A program made the position numbers and the translations under genes. Shown piece after piece: positions 9,849-21,371 of a stretch of 58,478 nt of DNA. The notes beneath the pieces are model-generated. The model made no database searches and was not told where the DNA came from. It was given only the letters and a program-made list of their open reading frames with translations. Source of the DNA: Xanthoparmelia taractica. Lineage: Eukaryota; Ascomycota; Lecanoromycetes; Lecanorales; Parmeliaceae. The stretch lies in NCBI GenBank assembly GCA_033085395.1, contig JANQBS010000244.1:1-58478 (forward strand). Reading direction: 5' to 3'. Position 1 is the first letter of the stretch, and every line of letters begins with the position of its first letter.

Positions 9849-12800
9849 GTGTTTATATATCTACGTAGGGAATTGTATATTATCGATAATTTACGTGTTA
9901 AAATACTTATTGAAAATAATATTATTGAGTCTAAAGAGATTGTTATTAATATAGTTAATAAGAAAGTAAGGATTAAAAGTTATAGCACTACGGTTAATAT
10001 TATAGCTCGACCCCGAGGCGAGTTTATTCGAAGAAAGGTCTATATCAAATTATTTATTTTTGTATTCTCGTATAGCGAGATAATTCTATCAACCAAGAAA
10101 ATCAATTTGTCTAACGATTATAATTTCTTATTCGAGTTAGCAGTACAAACGAATTTAGCAATATTCGCTTATTTGATTAATTATACGATAATTGAAATTC
10201 TAATTCGAAATAAATCTAATATATCTATTTAAATTCTAAGGAAGTTAAAGCTTGGAAATGTTCTCGAAATGAACTACGAAAATTATTTTTAAATTAATAT
10301 CGAACTTGAATTCGTCTTAACGAAAATAGCTATAAATTTAAGTATTAACTTAAGCTTAAATTAATTAACTTTCTTGCTAGCTAATGAAACTAAGCTATTA
10401 AATAAAGTTATGATTTTCGAGGATACATAGACTAGAACTATATTAATCGATCTAGTTAACGAATTCTTAGAGATCTAGTAAGATATAGACTTTATTAAAG
10501 TGTTAGAAGAGAAATAAATAAAGCTTTCGCTAACAAATAATTAATAAATCAAGATTAGCGAGAAAGCTAAGATTTATTTCTTAGATATACGAGATCGGGA
10601 AGTAGTCGATAAAGTCTTTAATAAGCTATACGAATAGAAAAGGCTTAAATAAATTAAAGATTTCACACCCTTCTTCTATTCGATATTCGTTATATGAAAA
10701 ATACTATTTAATAACATTATTAAGGAAAGATTAGTAATTAATATTCGAGGTTTAAATAACTTACTAATTCGAGATACATATTTAGTATCTCTTTAGTAGA
10801 ATATAATTGAGATGCTAACTAGATGTGGTTTTATTTTAGTAATCGATATTACTTTCTTTTTCTATCAATAACGAGTGCATTTAGACTATCGCTATATATA
10901 GATTATTATAAGTTATAGAGATTAGAAAACCTTTAATGTTCTAATTATGAATTATATAAATTCGATTGTATATATTTAACGCTAAATCGATAAGATCTTG
11001 CGATATATTCTTAACGCAAAAGCCTACGTTAATAATATAATTACGAGTACTAGAATATTTTAATAGCACTTGTAAGATCTTTATTAACTATTTAAGCTTT
11101 TCGTAAAATTTAATATTATTATTTCTTCTATAAAAGTCTTTCTGGAATATTCGAACGTTAACTTACTAAATAGGAAAATTAATTCTTTCGGCTTAATCTC
11201 ATTAGAAGATAAGCTTAAAGCTATCTCGAACTTATAGTATCCCAGTATCTTAAGAGAACTCGAACACTACTTAGAATTAATCGACTATCTACGTTAGTAC
11301 GTTTATTTCTATATATAATTAATATAGCCCTTATAAAAGCTTAAAATACTACTTCTTAAGAAAGTACCGAACTTTAAACGTTAGAGAAAATAACACTCTT
11401 TTAGAATAAGACTATCTGTAGCTTTAGAGAAGCAATTGACTTCTTTTTAGCTTCTTCAAGAAGTATTATTTTAGCCTACGATTTTAATATACTTTAATAA
11501 TACTCGAACTTTGTAAGTTAACTTAAATATCTTAAAGAAATTTGATTTTAGGGCGATAGTCTTTTATGTTAAATTAAATGCATATAAGAGTAATAAATAA
11601 TCTTCTCGTGTAGAGACGGAGTCTATTCTTTTTCTGTTAAGGCTTCTAATTATAGCAAAAAGAAATTATTAGCCTACGAAATTAAAAATTGCTAGCCTTG
11701 TTTGATATCTAAAGAAAATAAGATATATGGTCGAATCTTTAAAGTATCCTGTGAGAATATAGATCGACTACTCTATTATCATCGATATCATAAAGCAAAA
11801 TTCGATTATTTTAATTATATTAATAATGCGAATAAATATTCGTTTGATTCGGGCTGCTTAATTCTTGAGGCAGTTTAATCTAGTTATTTCTTATAAACCT
11901 AACAAAGAATATATTGTGTCTAATGCTCTATCAAGGCTTACAAGTCTAAATAAAGATAATTCGCTCCCTTATTATTATTCGAAGTTGGATACTCTCTACA
12001 CCGTAAGCTTAATAGAAATAAATACTTTATTTTATAAGAAGTGTATTCAAGACTATTAAGAGAATGGTTATTGAAAAAGAATATCTTTATAGCTCGATGC
12101 CAATAATAGTCTAGCTAGCGAGAACGTAGCTTCTTTGCCTTTTATGCGGGGAAAGTATCTCCTAACTATTAATGCTAATCCCTATTTTTCGTCTCGATCG
12201 AAAGAAGAATTAGAAGAAGAATAGCTAGAGTAGCAAATTTGACCGAAAAGGGATTAATAGTAAGAGCAGCATCTTCACCGAGATCTTATCTTTTATATTA
12301 ATAGAATCACGGGCTAATAATAACTTTATATTCCCTCTTTGCTGATGAAGGATATTTTTACTTTAACATATAAATAAGAGCATCCTAGCTTTTAGAGATA
12401 CTACGAGATCGTCATATTATTCTAATATATTTATGGAATTATAAAGCACTTGCGAGACTTTATTCGATATTACCTAGAGTGTTTAATGCTATAGATAAGA
12501 AGGTATGTATCTTACGATAGTTTGCAGCCAATCTTATCTCCGCCCGTGTCTTATCACACTTTAACTATTAACTTTATTCTAACATTACCTCTATTAAATC
12601 ATAGATTAAATTGCATTATATTTATCACCTACAAGTTCATAAAAGTTATTTAACTAATCTTTGGCAAGTTAACTTAAAAAGCATCTAATTGAGTAAAAGC
12701 ACTACTAAATCGACTTGATATTATTAATTGGGGAATCTCAAAGGCCATTATTAGTGATCGAGATAGGAAATTTCTTTCGGAGCTTTGGAAATCGCTCTTC

Positions 12801-13157
12801 AAATTATTAAAGATTTCTCTACTTTATTCAATAGTCTATTATTCGCAGATTAATGATGCGAGCGAACGCACTAATCAGATCGCTGAGATAGCTTTGAGAT
12901 ACTTCGTGTATGCCTTTAATAGATCTTCTTTATAATCGAAAGTGCTATTACGAATATAAACTTTCTTGAATAACTCCGTCTCTTCTAAAAGTGATATTAT
13001 ATCGAGCGAAGTGATCTATGGTTTTACTTTAAATACGTCTTTGAATTTACTTCGATTGCTAGCTAAAATCGATTATATCTCTACACGAATTATGATTAAA
13101 GATATTATTGATTTTACTCAAATGTTTAATAAATTTCACTACGATAAAAAGTATTAA
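9849..13157 (+). pseudogene. RIP-mutated pol of the second retrotransposon
   Basis: The frame at 9849-10232 matches the protease-to-RT linker of fungal Gypsy elements (RRELYIIDNLRVKILIENN, then NLSNDYNFLFE). At about 11022-11045 the RT active site reads AYVNNII, where the family has YVDDI: both aspartates are now asparagine. At 11865-12059 the RNase H end reads QFNLVISYKPNKEYIVSNAL followed by SRL. An HPSF...HLRDFIRYYLECLM pattern at about 12370-12500 is the integrase zinc-binding region. VIYGFTLNTSLNLLR at about 13011-13056 is typical of the integrase C-terminal region. Many stops interrupt the frame. Confidence 0.85.
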
Positions 13158-14035
13158 TTAATATTTCTTAGAATGAGAGAATAGACGCTTCTCCGCCTAT
13201 ATAAAGATTATAAGATTTCATCTATTCTCGACATTATCAATAAGCTATTATAATAGTATATCGATTCTTTTCAGGTAATGGATAGAATAGATAGACTCGC
13301 TTATAGACTTACTGTTCCTATAGAATAAAGAGTTTATCCTATTTTTATAATAGCATAATTAAAGCCTTATTCTACGCCATAGAGCGATTCTTTCCAACGC
13401 CCTCGACCTCAATATATCCCGCCTATTTCTATAAATGATAATAATATAGTTAACTTAGAAATCGAACGGCTTCTTAATAAACGAATTATTAAGAACGTAA
13501 TTTGACTATAGAATACCTGATAAGATGAAAAGAATATGATTCTGAATATAATTAGTGATATAATATTAAGGATCTTAATGATACTTTTGAGTTAGTGAAG
13601 GAATATGAGGAGGAAGCAGCTAGAATTCGAGCTATTATACCTATATCTCTATCTCCTCAGCTAACCTTATTCGTAAAAAAAAGAGATCGTTCGAGAAAAC
13701 ATAATATCGCTACTTCATTATAACGCTCACACTATATCTATTTATTATTCTTATATCCAGACGTTCAACGAGTATTGTTGATCGAGAAATAATTCCCCTC
13801 TACTCGATAACGAAGAATTAATTATATTGCGATAGTTATTATTGTTTTTTAATTATTAACTAATATTCTAATTATATGATTTAATCGTCGAAAAGATTTT
13901 ACTATTATTAACTTCCCGTTAATTTTATTATGCTATTATTAACGAATTTGCTTAATTGGTAAAGGTTTTTTTATATATTTCAGCATGTATATAGTCAGCG
14001 AGGTCGCTCGCTTTTTCTTCTATTTCGGTGGATGC

Positions 14036-14581
14036 TGTCACGAAATCGCATTTGTTAAGCCAATCAAGATCGGCTAAGGCAAGTGCTTGGCTAAGGGAAA
14101 GTGCTTGGTAGGCCGACTTAGATAGAATTTTCCAACTTAGAATAATGAAGAATTACACACTCACTTGACTAACCATACACCCCTTTGCTTTTATAATACG
14201 ATTAATTATACGTTAAAGAATAGAATAAAGATCTTTTTTAAGATAAAGATAGGATATTTAAATAAAGTCTATAATCGCGATAATAAGATCTATAAAAAAA
14301 GAGGAAGATACGTCTATAATAAAATTTATAATTTTAATTATTATAAAATAAGATATAAATATTAGACTTAATTCAATTAATTTAATATAAGATTAAAATA
14401 TTTATATATAATAAAAGTTCTATATAGATTATTAAGATACTTAAATTTTCATGGGGCTATTATATAAAATCTAAGTAGCTAGATAAAATTAAGCGAATCC
14501 TACGCTGCGCCCCTATCCTGCGCCCCCAGGACTTCCCGTCCATTTCGGATCCCCCCCTTTTTTCTCTTTTTTCATGTGACA
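14036..14581 (+). repeat. Probable 3' LTR of the second retrotransposon
   Basis: TGTCACG at 14036 follows a purine-rich GGTGGATGC tract, the usual arrangement at a Gypsy 3' LTR. The proposed end GTGACA (14576-14581) is the inverted match of TGTCAC. The first 165 bp and the last 100 bp are GC-normal while the middle is AT-rich. There is no partner LTR in the window, so the 3' end rests only on the terminal inverted match. Confidence 0.5.
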
Positions 14582-14589
14582 ACATTGAC

Positions 14590-14619
14590 TGTCCGGGAAC
14601 ACACGCCTGTGCCCGGACA
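14590..14619. repeat. Short inverted repeat
   Basis: TGTCCGGG (14590-14597) and CCCGGACA (14612-14619) are perfect 8-bp arms, extended inward by CACA/TGTG. It lies nine bases beyond the proposed LTR end. It may be a chance hairpin or a scar of another element. Confidence 0.5.
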
Positions 14620-14882
14620 ATTAAAATCATTGCATTGTGCGATTCTACACATGTCTACCTTACGGCCAGCCAAGTAACAGCCGAGTAACTGCACAAGTGT
14701 AAGGCCAACCTCCCTGTAGCGAAAATCGTCGGACCATATCAGCCGCAGTCCCGCATGCAGAGCAGGGCCTCGCCCTGCTCTAACTCTGCACAATATCCGC
14801 TTAAGCAATCACTCCTTGCTCGACACTGACGCTATCTCTTCCTGCAACGTAATGCTGTCAATATCCTTGCACGTAACAGCGC

Positions 14883-15403
14883 TTATGCACTACTAACGTC
14901 GGTGAGCTTTCTTGCTGCCGCAAGGCTGAGCACGTCCCCTCTTTCCTGTTCATTCTTCAGTTCGAATACCTCGATGAGACCTTCACTCAAAGGCTGTCAT
15001 ACCTTGAGCGTGTAGTCATTGCCGAACAACTTCTTGAGAAGCTCGTTCAATTTCGCGCGGATGATGTATCGCTTGTTGATGGTAGAATTGACGTGGGCCA
15101 TTGTTTCTCGAATCTCCTTTGTTTGGAGTTCACCAGGCTTGTCGGGAAATGGCAGAGATTAGATGATGCGAGCGCTCATTTATATTACCCCGCGGCCTTG
15201 TCCTTCTCAGCCTCGTCGGAGCCGATGACGTCTTACTGCAGAAGGTCTTTCCTTTCATTGGTGGCACTGCAGATGCTGCGAGAGAGTAACCCTATCGGGC
15301 ATACCTCAAGGTGAGGTGGCCTTTGCCTTGTATCGACAAGAGGATGTGGCAAGCTACTCGACGAGGTGGAGAGTGCTTTGTTAAAGGTAGGGAAATTCTC
15401 CAT
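14883..15403 (-). CDS. Possible small gene of unknown function
   Basis: Coding-like pieces on the minus strand can be joined only in part. An ATG at 15403 opens a short exon. A middle piece contains PGELQTKEIRETMAHVNSTI and KRYIIRAKLNELLKKLFG. A GT-AG intron then leads to a last exon with the pattern NEQERGDVLSLAAARKLTDV and a TAA at 14883-14885. The middle splice sites are not resolved: one candidate acceptor places TAA first in frame. The protein would be helical and basic-acidic; no family was recognised. It starts 67 bp from the divergent CorA-like gene. Confidence 0.35.
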
Positions 15404-15469
15404 CTACTCCTTTTCGCATCCTGTGGGGTCTTTTCAATCTTTCATCCCTTATCTTACGAGTAAGCGGAC

Positions 15470-17481
15470 ATGACAGCGGAAGCCGTCCAAAACAATGGGG
15501 CTGATGGTAGCGACTTTGTACGTTGATGTTTCTCTACCTACCGAAAGCCTAACCCGTTATTGAATCTATGTAGCAGAAGCATGTTCAAGGGTGGGAAGTA
15601 TACCCTTTAGAGCTTCAGACTTTCAGACCCTACATAGATGACCTCCATCATCTTCGAGAGCAGTTGGAGAAAAGGTCGTCACTTCTTTTTGTCAAAGAGT
15701 CTTCCAAAACCGCACTTGAATTGCTTCTGCATATTGACGATGGTAACCCTTATGCATCTCCTAATCATTCTGCGGATCTGACCTCCTACACTTAGATGCC
15801 TCATCCCTGCACAAAATGATCATCAAAGATGTCTCTGACCTACGGTCAGAGTTGGAGGTATTTACATGCCACCCCAGTTTTGCTTTTCAAAGCTCGACTT
15901 GGGACTGATATACGCGATCGATTATATCTTGGTGCCAGAAAGCATATTGTTCTTTCCAGAGCAGGATATAGTAGGTTTGATGCCCAATGTGGGCCTCAGC
16001 CGTCTAGTAGCTGAAACACTACAAGCATCATCTCGCAGGCCAATACATGGAGCCGGCTTAGAATTTCAAAGGACATGTTCTGCATGCTGTGCCAATTCTT
16101 TTCACCTTTCCCCGCTTTCTTGGACCTTGTAATGGAACTGGGATTCAAGACCTCTGACATTGAAGATAATACTCCGACTTGTTTCCGCCGCATCTACGTG
16201 TCAGAGGGAGACGGCTCAGTTGCGAGCTACGGTAAGATGTTCTTCGAATGAGTATGCCTTCCTGATTCGACGCAGAAATCGCATACAGCGTACGCCACAT
16301 GGAAGAGCATTACAGAGATGAGCTTACAGACCCCTGGTCTCTTAGGCATGCAGTGGTATACCAGCGGTACTGCTTTAATAGTGGCGTTTCTACATGGATC
16401 TTATTTCAAGTACCAAGGTCCATTCAAGGCCAGCTTCAACGCGCATTCTCAGAGAGCAGGCACAATTGCCCTACGCTTCCTAGAGCAAGATCACACCCTG
16501 CAGCCCTTCATGCACTGTTTCTGATTTCTAGTCAACGCAACTGGCACTCATACCTGAAGTACCTAAACGAGCAATACTCAGAATTGGTAAGTCAGTGGAG
16601 GAAAAAAGACCTCAACTATTCGCCTAATCATTTAGGAAACGTTGTGGACTGACTTGATCCATAGAACGACATTGCGTGCTTCTCGAATTGTCAGTTATTG
16701 GAATCTCTTCGATCGAAGTTGCGGCGAGCATTCATGACTCTAGATGCGCAGTCGAATACCATAAAGAGCGCCATCCAGCTTTCGAAAGATATCTCCAAAG
16801 GATCGGGCCCCAGCCATCAATTTTCCGCTCCATCACAATCTGAATTTCAAATCGAACTGCAGCAACATGTGGACAGGATAAAGGGTCACAAACAAAGACT
16901 ATCCATACTCTTAGCTTCTTCGGAGAGCACTAGCAGAATCGTACGTGAGAACGAAGATCTTCTTGACCAGCAAAGCACAAAACTTCTGATTATGTGCCCC
17001 AGCTCTTCAAGATACTCGACTACCGTAACGACGAAGTCGTCCATCAAAACGTCTTCTCTCTAAATAACTTTGCATCGGCAGCGTCCGGCGAGTCGAGGTC
17101 CATGCTCGGGGTCACCCAAAATGCGCGCAAGGACTCTAAAACCATGAGAGTCGCCAGCCTCATCGCGCTGGTGTATCTCCCCGCAACACTGATCGCCGTG
17201 AGTCTCTCCTTCTTCCCCAAGGCTATCACCCGTGTGGGCGGCATCGGGCCCTTGGACAGATTGACCAAGGTTGTTCATACGTTCTTTCTCTCAAACAGAC
17301 CATCTTCAGCAGCAGCCTTGTGCAATTTCCGCCGGAGAGCTCAGGCTCTCAATCCGTGTCTGGTCGCGGTATTGGCCTGTTCCCGGGGCTCACGGGAGGC
17401 CTCACATTCCTTACGGTCACGGCTGCATATTTATGGGGCCGCCAGGGGGGAAGAGGGGTCGCAATCCGCACTACTGACTAG
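15470..17481 (+). CDS. CorA-like fungal membrane protein
   Basis: Multi-exon gene. Exon 1 (15470-15517) starts MTAEAVQNN; exon 2 (15574-15742) carries WEVYPLELQTFRPYIDDLHH; exon 3 starts at 15796. The junction between about 15855 and 16035 could not be fixed by eye. Later introns are clear: 16587-16664, 16941-17002 and 17198-17298. The C-terminal half has the hallmark of the fungal CorA-like family: a helical stalk, RN...NxFSLNNFASAASGESRSM, then TQNARKDSKTMRVASLIALV-YLPATLIA as the first membrane helix, a short loop SSSLVQF and a second helix LTFLTVTAAYLWG before the stop. Family members resemble CorA magnesium channels in fold, but ion transport has not generally been shown and no GMN loop is visible here. 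Confidence 0.8.
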
Positions 17482-17887
17482 AGCCACGTTTGGATATCAG
17501 CGTCATTAGCGTGACGGCATGATATGTGTGAAGTCTGATCTATCGCCTTTCATTACGTGGCCTTTGTATGCCTGCTGTTCTTGACATAGACTGTGCTCCC
17601 AGCGCTAGCAATGCATTAAAATCGGTTAATGTGTGCTCTGGGTATCTTTTTCAAACGGATATTGATGGTTGGAACTATGGCCTATTGTAGTAGAAGACCT
17701 GGCCTCAAATCATTTTCATGGTCTTCAAGGGCTCCCAAAGTACGGCTTCATGGCTACACCAGTAGGTCCGGCCGCCTAAGGGACGGCAACGCCCGTCTGC
17801 AATATACACGTTTAATCGTTTATCAATGTTGGGGATTTGAGATCGTGTAAAATGACAACAGATATGTCCATGACTGGTATTTGATTC
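17482..17887. other. Intergenic, nothing recognised
   Basis: No coding pattern or repeat was found between the CorA-like gene and the exon fragment that follows. Confidence 0.5.
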
Positions 17888-18055
17888 CTACAATGCTAAC
17901 AAGTCGTTGACAGTCTCGATATCCTGAGCAATCATATCACCTTGGCGGTTTCCTTCGCCCAGCAAAATGAGATGTAGATTCAGTTCCCTTGTTAGCTTTG
18001 GAACAGTGATGAGTGTGCCACTTGGAGGTGTTGCCCATCGTGTGATTTTCGGATT
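17888..18055 (-). pseudogene. Isolated C-terminal exon fragment
   Basis: A strong acceptor (CAGCATAG) is followed by 55 clean codons ending in TAG at 17888-17890. The peptide contains PPSGTLITVPKLTRELNLHL and ILLGEGNRQGDMIAQDIETV, with protein-like composition. Another coding-like piece lies upstream at about 18120-18210 on the same strand (FPRLLTLRALIVDGLPYHYL), but it reaches a stop and no complete gene can be built. It is probably the remains of a gene of unknown family. Confidence 0.35.
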
Positions 18056-19003
18056 CTATGCTGGTTTTCCCTTTCTATTATTATTGTATTTCTCATGGCC
18101 TTGTACTATGTATACATTGTACTAGCACCTTAACAGGACCCCAGCAAATAGTGGTAAGGTAAGCCGTCAACAATAAGCGCCCGGAGCGTTAATAGCCTCG
18201 GAAATTGACCGAAATATCAATGTCAGTCCACTGCTCTACTCTTACTGCTTGCTTCGTCGAATGAAGGTTTTTGCAGAGCTTTGAATACTCCTACTTTGCA
18301 CTTCCTTCAACCATCTTCCTCTCTCCTAGATCTGACCTTTGAATGCGCCGTCTTTCGAAGTAGTCTTACTGGTCGTTACCTTCCTGTCCACAGACCAGGA
18401 CACACCGGCAATGCATTAAAGACCAGCCAGGATTGTTTTCTTCTAGCCCTTCAAAGGATATATCCTAGAGATCTCTAAGAGCCCGTTCGATTCACCCTAA
18501 AAAAAGCCCTATTCCATTTTAGAGATCCCTGCCCCTACGACTCGACTAGGCATCGTAGCCGCGGCGAAGAAGCGATTCGTTGGCCACGAGTCAGCAGATT
18601 TCCGCGTTCCAGATATCATATAAATATCAAGGCTCTCTACTAAGGAGCCAGAACATCGTCTTACGAGGAACATTATTCAGGTGACGAAAGTCTCTCAAGC
18701 AGTTTGCACCAGCGTTCAGAAGATGCTTGACACAGATGGTATCTGGCGTCTTGTTGGGGCAACGAGGAATCCCTTCTGGTTTGACTTTGTCTTTGACTTA
18801 CTTGACAGCTGGTCTGAATTTGAAGATGGCTGCAAGCATGCCACTTCTGACGCGGAACGTTAGGAGCCGGCTTTGAATGAAGCTGTGGTTAAAAAGGTTG
18901 TATAGACGGGTGGTATAGATGAGAAAGGTGTATTGTTCAACTTATCGTTGAATTTGCGCCGGATCAAGGATCGGAGATAGAATCGTGCGCAAAATTGGCA
19001 TGT
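18056..19003. other. Intergenic, nothing clear
   Basis: Apart from the short coding-like stretch at about 18120-18210 noted with the neighbouring fragment, no gene, repeat or RNA was recognised. Confidence 0.4.
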
Positions 19004-19771
19004 TCAGAAGGTGCTGGAGCTGTATTGTTTGACGAGATTGATCGGATACCCCTCGAAGCCAATGTATACTACTCCTAGAGAGATCCAAAACGCCAAGTCG
19101 AACAGACCTACAACCATGTCCCGGATTTTTGAGCCTTGAGGACAGACACTGCTTGGCCATTGTGTTTTCGACCCAAGCATTACAAGTGCCAATGTTTTCT
19201 GTTGGCCCCTTCCAGCTCCCATGATCCATGGCGGCGCACATAGTGCTATGGCGCAAAGGCATCCGACCCTTTCCAACTCCAGCTCCTTCTCTGCTGCGGC
19301 CTTCTCCCTAATTATCATCTCTTCTCCAAAGTCTCGATCACACCATGTCCAATGACCGATCGATGCTGCGCCCTCAACTGGGTACGCTCTATCATCTCCA
19401 CCGTACCACTCCAACAATCCAACATAGTGACCGAAGTGCAGAAAACCTGTTATTGTCTGATTATGGTGCCTTGGCTGGACGGTGCCAGGGCCTGGATTGA
19501 AACCTCGAGAAGCCATCCCCGCATTCTTACCGCACCAGAGATTACGAAAGCGCGTGGGGACAGCACACCGCCTTTTCCCTAGTAGAACGGCCAAGCTGAT
19601 GTAGGGCGCAAGTACGATTAATAGAATACGGTGTGCGCCACGCCCATTATAGAATAGAACATAGCTGACACGCGAGCGCGCGTCTGTGAATGGTGGATTT
19701 CTATACTCGATGCCTGGCGGCCATGTAGCGGCGCCCCTTGGAATTAGACTGACGGCGCAAACGCTATCCAT
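19004..19771 (-). CDS. Possible membrane protein, unknown family
   Basis: From an ATG at 19771 an open frame of 255 codons runs to 19004 without introns. Three hydrophobic stretches could span a membrane: RILLIVLAPYISLAVLL, VGCLCAIALCAPPWIMG and MVVGLFDLAFWISLGVVYIG. Between the first and second is a glycine-, histidine- and tryptophan-rich segment and an acidic-basic helix (REKAAAEKELELER). The frame extends upstream of the ATG, so an additional exon is possible; parts of the centre may be unrecognised intron. No family recognised. Confidence 0.4.
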   Translation of the reverse strand: MDSVCAVSLIPRGAATWPPGIEYRNPPFTDARSRVSYVLFYNGRGAHRILLIVLAPYISLAVLLGKRRCAVPTRFRNLWCGKNAGMASRGFNPGPGTVQPRHHNQTITGFLHFGHYVGLLEWYGGDDRAYPVEGAASIGHWTWCDRDFGEEMIIREKAAAEKELELERVGCLCAIALCAPPWIMGAGRGQQKTLALVMLGSKTQWPSSVCPQGSKIRDMVVGLFDLAFWISLGVVYIGFEGYPINLVKQYSSSTF

Positions 19772-21169
19772 CTGATCTACGGATCCGAATAACGGGGTTC
19801 TACATAGATCGGAGAATGCGGGGGTTACCAAGTACTTTCGTACATGTTTGAGATGTGGGGGGTGCCAAGGGATGACATGAGGGTAAAGTATGGCGGGACG
19901 GGTATGGATTCTTATTTGAGCGGGTAGGAAACTACTAAATTAATAAGGGGGCTTGGAAAAGCAGGAGGCATCGCGCTCTATGAGAAGTACATGCCTATCT
20001 CCAGGTTCTTGTGCGCAAGGGATTCTCTATTCGCCTCTGTGGGACTTGACAGCATCATCATGGGAATGTAGTAACCTCGTATTAGTTAAAAGACCAGTGT
20101 GCGGCTACTTTACGATCTTGGTCTTGCTGCATATGACCCGATCGATCTGCAGTTCTACTAGAGTAGAAGTACTTCTAGTAAAAGTTACTTGATTGTCAGT
20201 TGATACCAAAACCGCAGCCATCCGCCAAACCCACACCAGTCAATCTATATCTTTATAACGTCCCGAAGCCCACCACGTAACCCCCACAGCCAGGCGCACA
20301 CTCTCTTACCTATCTTTGTCCCGCGCTCCTGTTAGCTGTACCTAATATTACTATACCCTGCTTCAGATGCGCGGGAAGGTTTCGGAACATTCTAGCTTAC
20401 TCACCTTTGGCTTGCATTAGTATAACACGATTGGAGCTGTAAAGTGTCTCTAAAACAAAATCGTGATATTGAAAACAATCAGGATTATAGTGCCCCTCGG
20501 TCATTCCCATTAAGACGAATACCCTTCTATGCTTTCTTACCTCAGAATTGATGTGGCATAATAATCTTTACATGAAGGAGAAAAGTGAAGTGGATATTTA
20601 TGACAGAGCACCCGGCCACGTCAAGTTTGGATACAATAATGATGTACTGTGGTTTTGAATTGACGCCTATCAATTGTTTGATACCAAGAGCATCGATCCA
20701 CCCTCAGTACGCCGTAATGCCATCCTTCATGTGACCTATCTTGTGTTTCCATGCTTTAGAGTAAGACCCACCGTATCTTTCCCCCACATGCCGTATGGCC
20801 AGACTCTGACTGACTGTGGTACCCTGCCTTAGACGTACGGGATGGAATTCAGCGAGACCTATTGGAGTTAACGCAGATTGTCCACTGCGCTCTTGGCTGT
20901 GGCTGAGTCTTATCGATTGTCGAATGCTTGGAGTCGCGTGATGACAAGCCGTGCCGTTGGTTTCAAGTAACTTTGTCCTTGGTCATCGAACACAATCGGT
21001 TGGAGCAGAGCTATCATCAGTTATCCATGTCTGCTGTATGCGCTGACGTAAGGTACCTTAGGGATATTATTGTTACTAACATGTTCCACATTGGGGTCAC
21101 GGGCTCAACTCCGCCCCACACGGCTCGATCTAGTTTCATACAGAGACGGAAACGGCCAGCTTCTGCTTT
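19772..21169. other. Intergenic region with one palindrome
   Basis: No gene recognised. A perfect 14-bp palindrome, TAGAAGTACTTCTA, lies at 20164-20177 and is flanked by further CTAGAGTAG/CTTCTAG sequence. The rest shows no coding pattern. Confidence 0.4.
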
Positions 21170-21175
21170 TATATA
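21170..21175 (+). promoter_or_regulatory. TATA-box-like element
   Basis: TATATA lies 197 bp upstream of the ATG of the secreted protein gene at 21372. The CT-rich stretch that follows is typical of a fungal 5' leader. Function is inferred from position only. Confidence 0.35.
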
Positions 21176-21371
21176 GATTGCAGAAGAGCTCCCTCACTCA
21201 CTCCTCATCAGCCTACAGTATCTGATCACTCTAATAAGATTATCATCTTCCGGGCTGGCCCCTACGCTTTCTGATTCCCTATTCATCTTTTGAACTCAAG
21301 ATCATTGATCGATTCACCGCCCGCAAGGACCAAATACTCTCTATTATCCCACCCCGTCCACCTCTTTCATA

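Larger units (their letters stand above)
9285..14581 (+). mobile_element. 5'-truncated Gypsy-type retrotransposon with probable 3' LTR
   Basis: Plus-strand relics appear in normal Gypsy pol order: protease (9849-10232), reverse transcriptase box (about 11022-11045), RNase H end (11865-12059), integrase zinc-binding region (about 12350-12500) and integrase C-terminal region (12966-13157), then a probable 3' LTR. No gag and no matching 5' LTR were found upstream of about 9.3 kb, where the palindrome cluster begins. The element therefore looks truncated at its 5' side. The left boundary is an estimate. Confidence 0.75.

Noticed and set aside
14572..14808. 78-codon minus-strand frame with several cysteines
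   Set aside because: It starts with TTG, overlaps the probable LTR end and the inverted repeat, and has no supporting motif.
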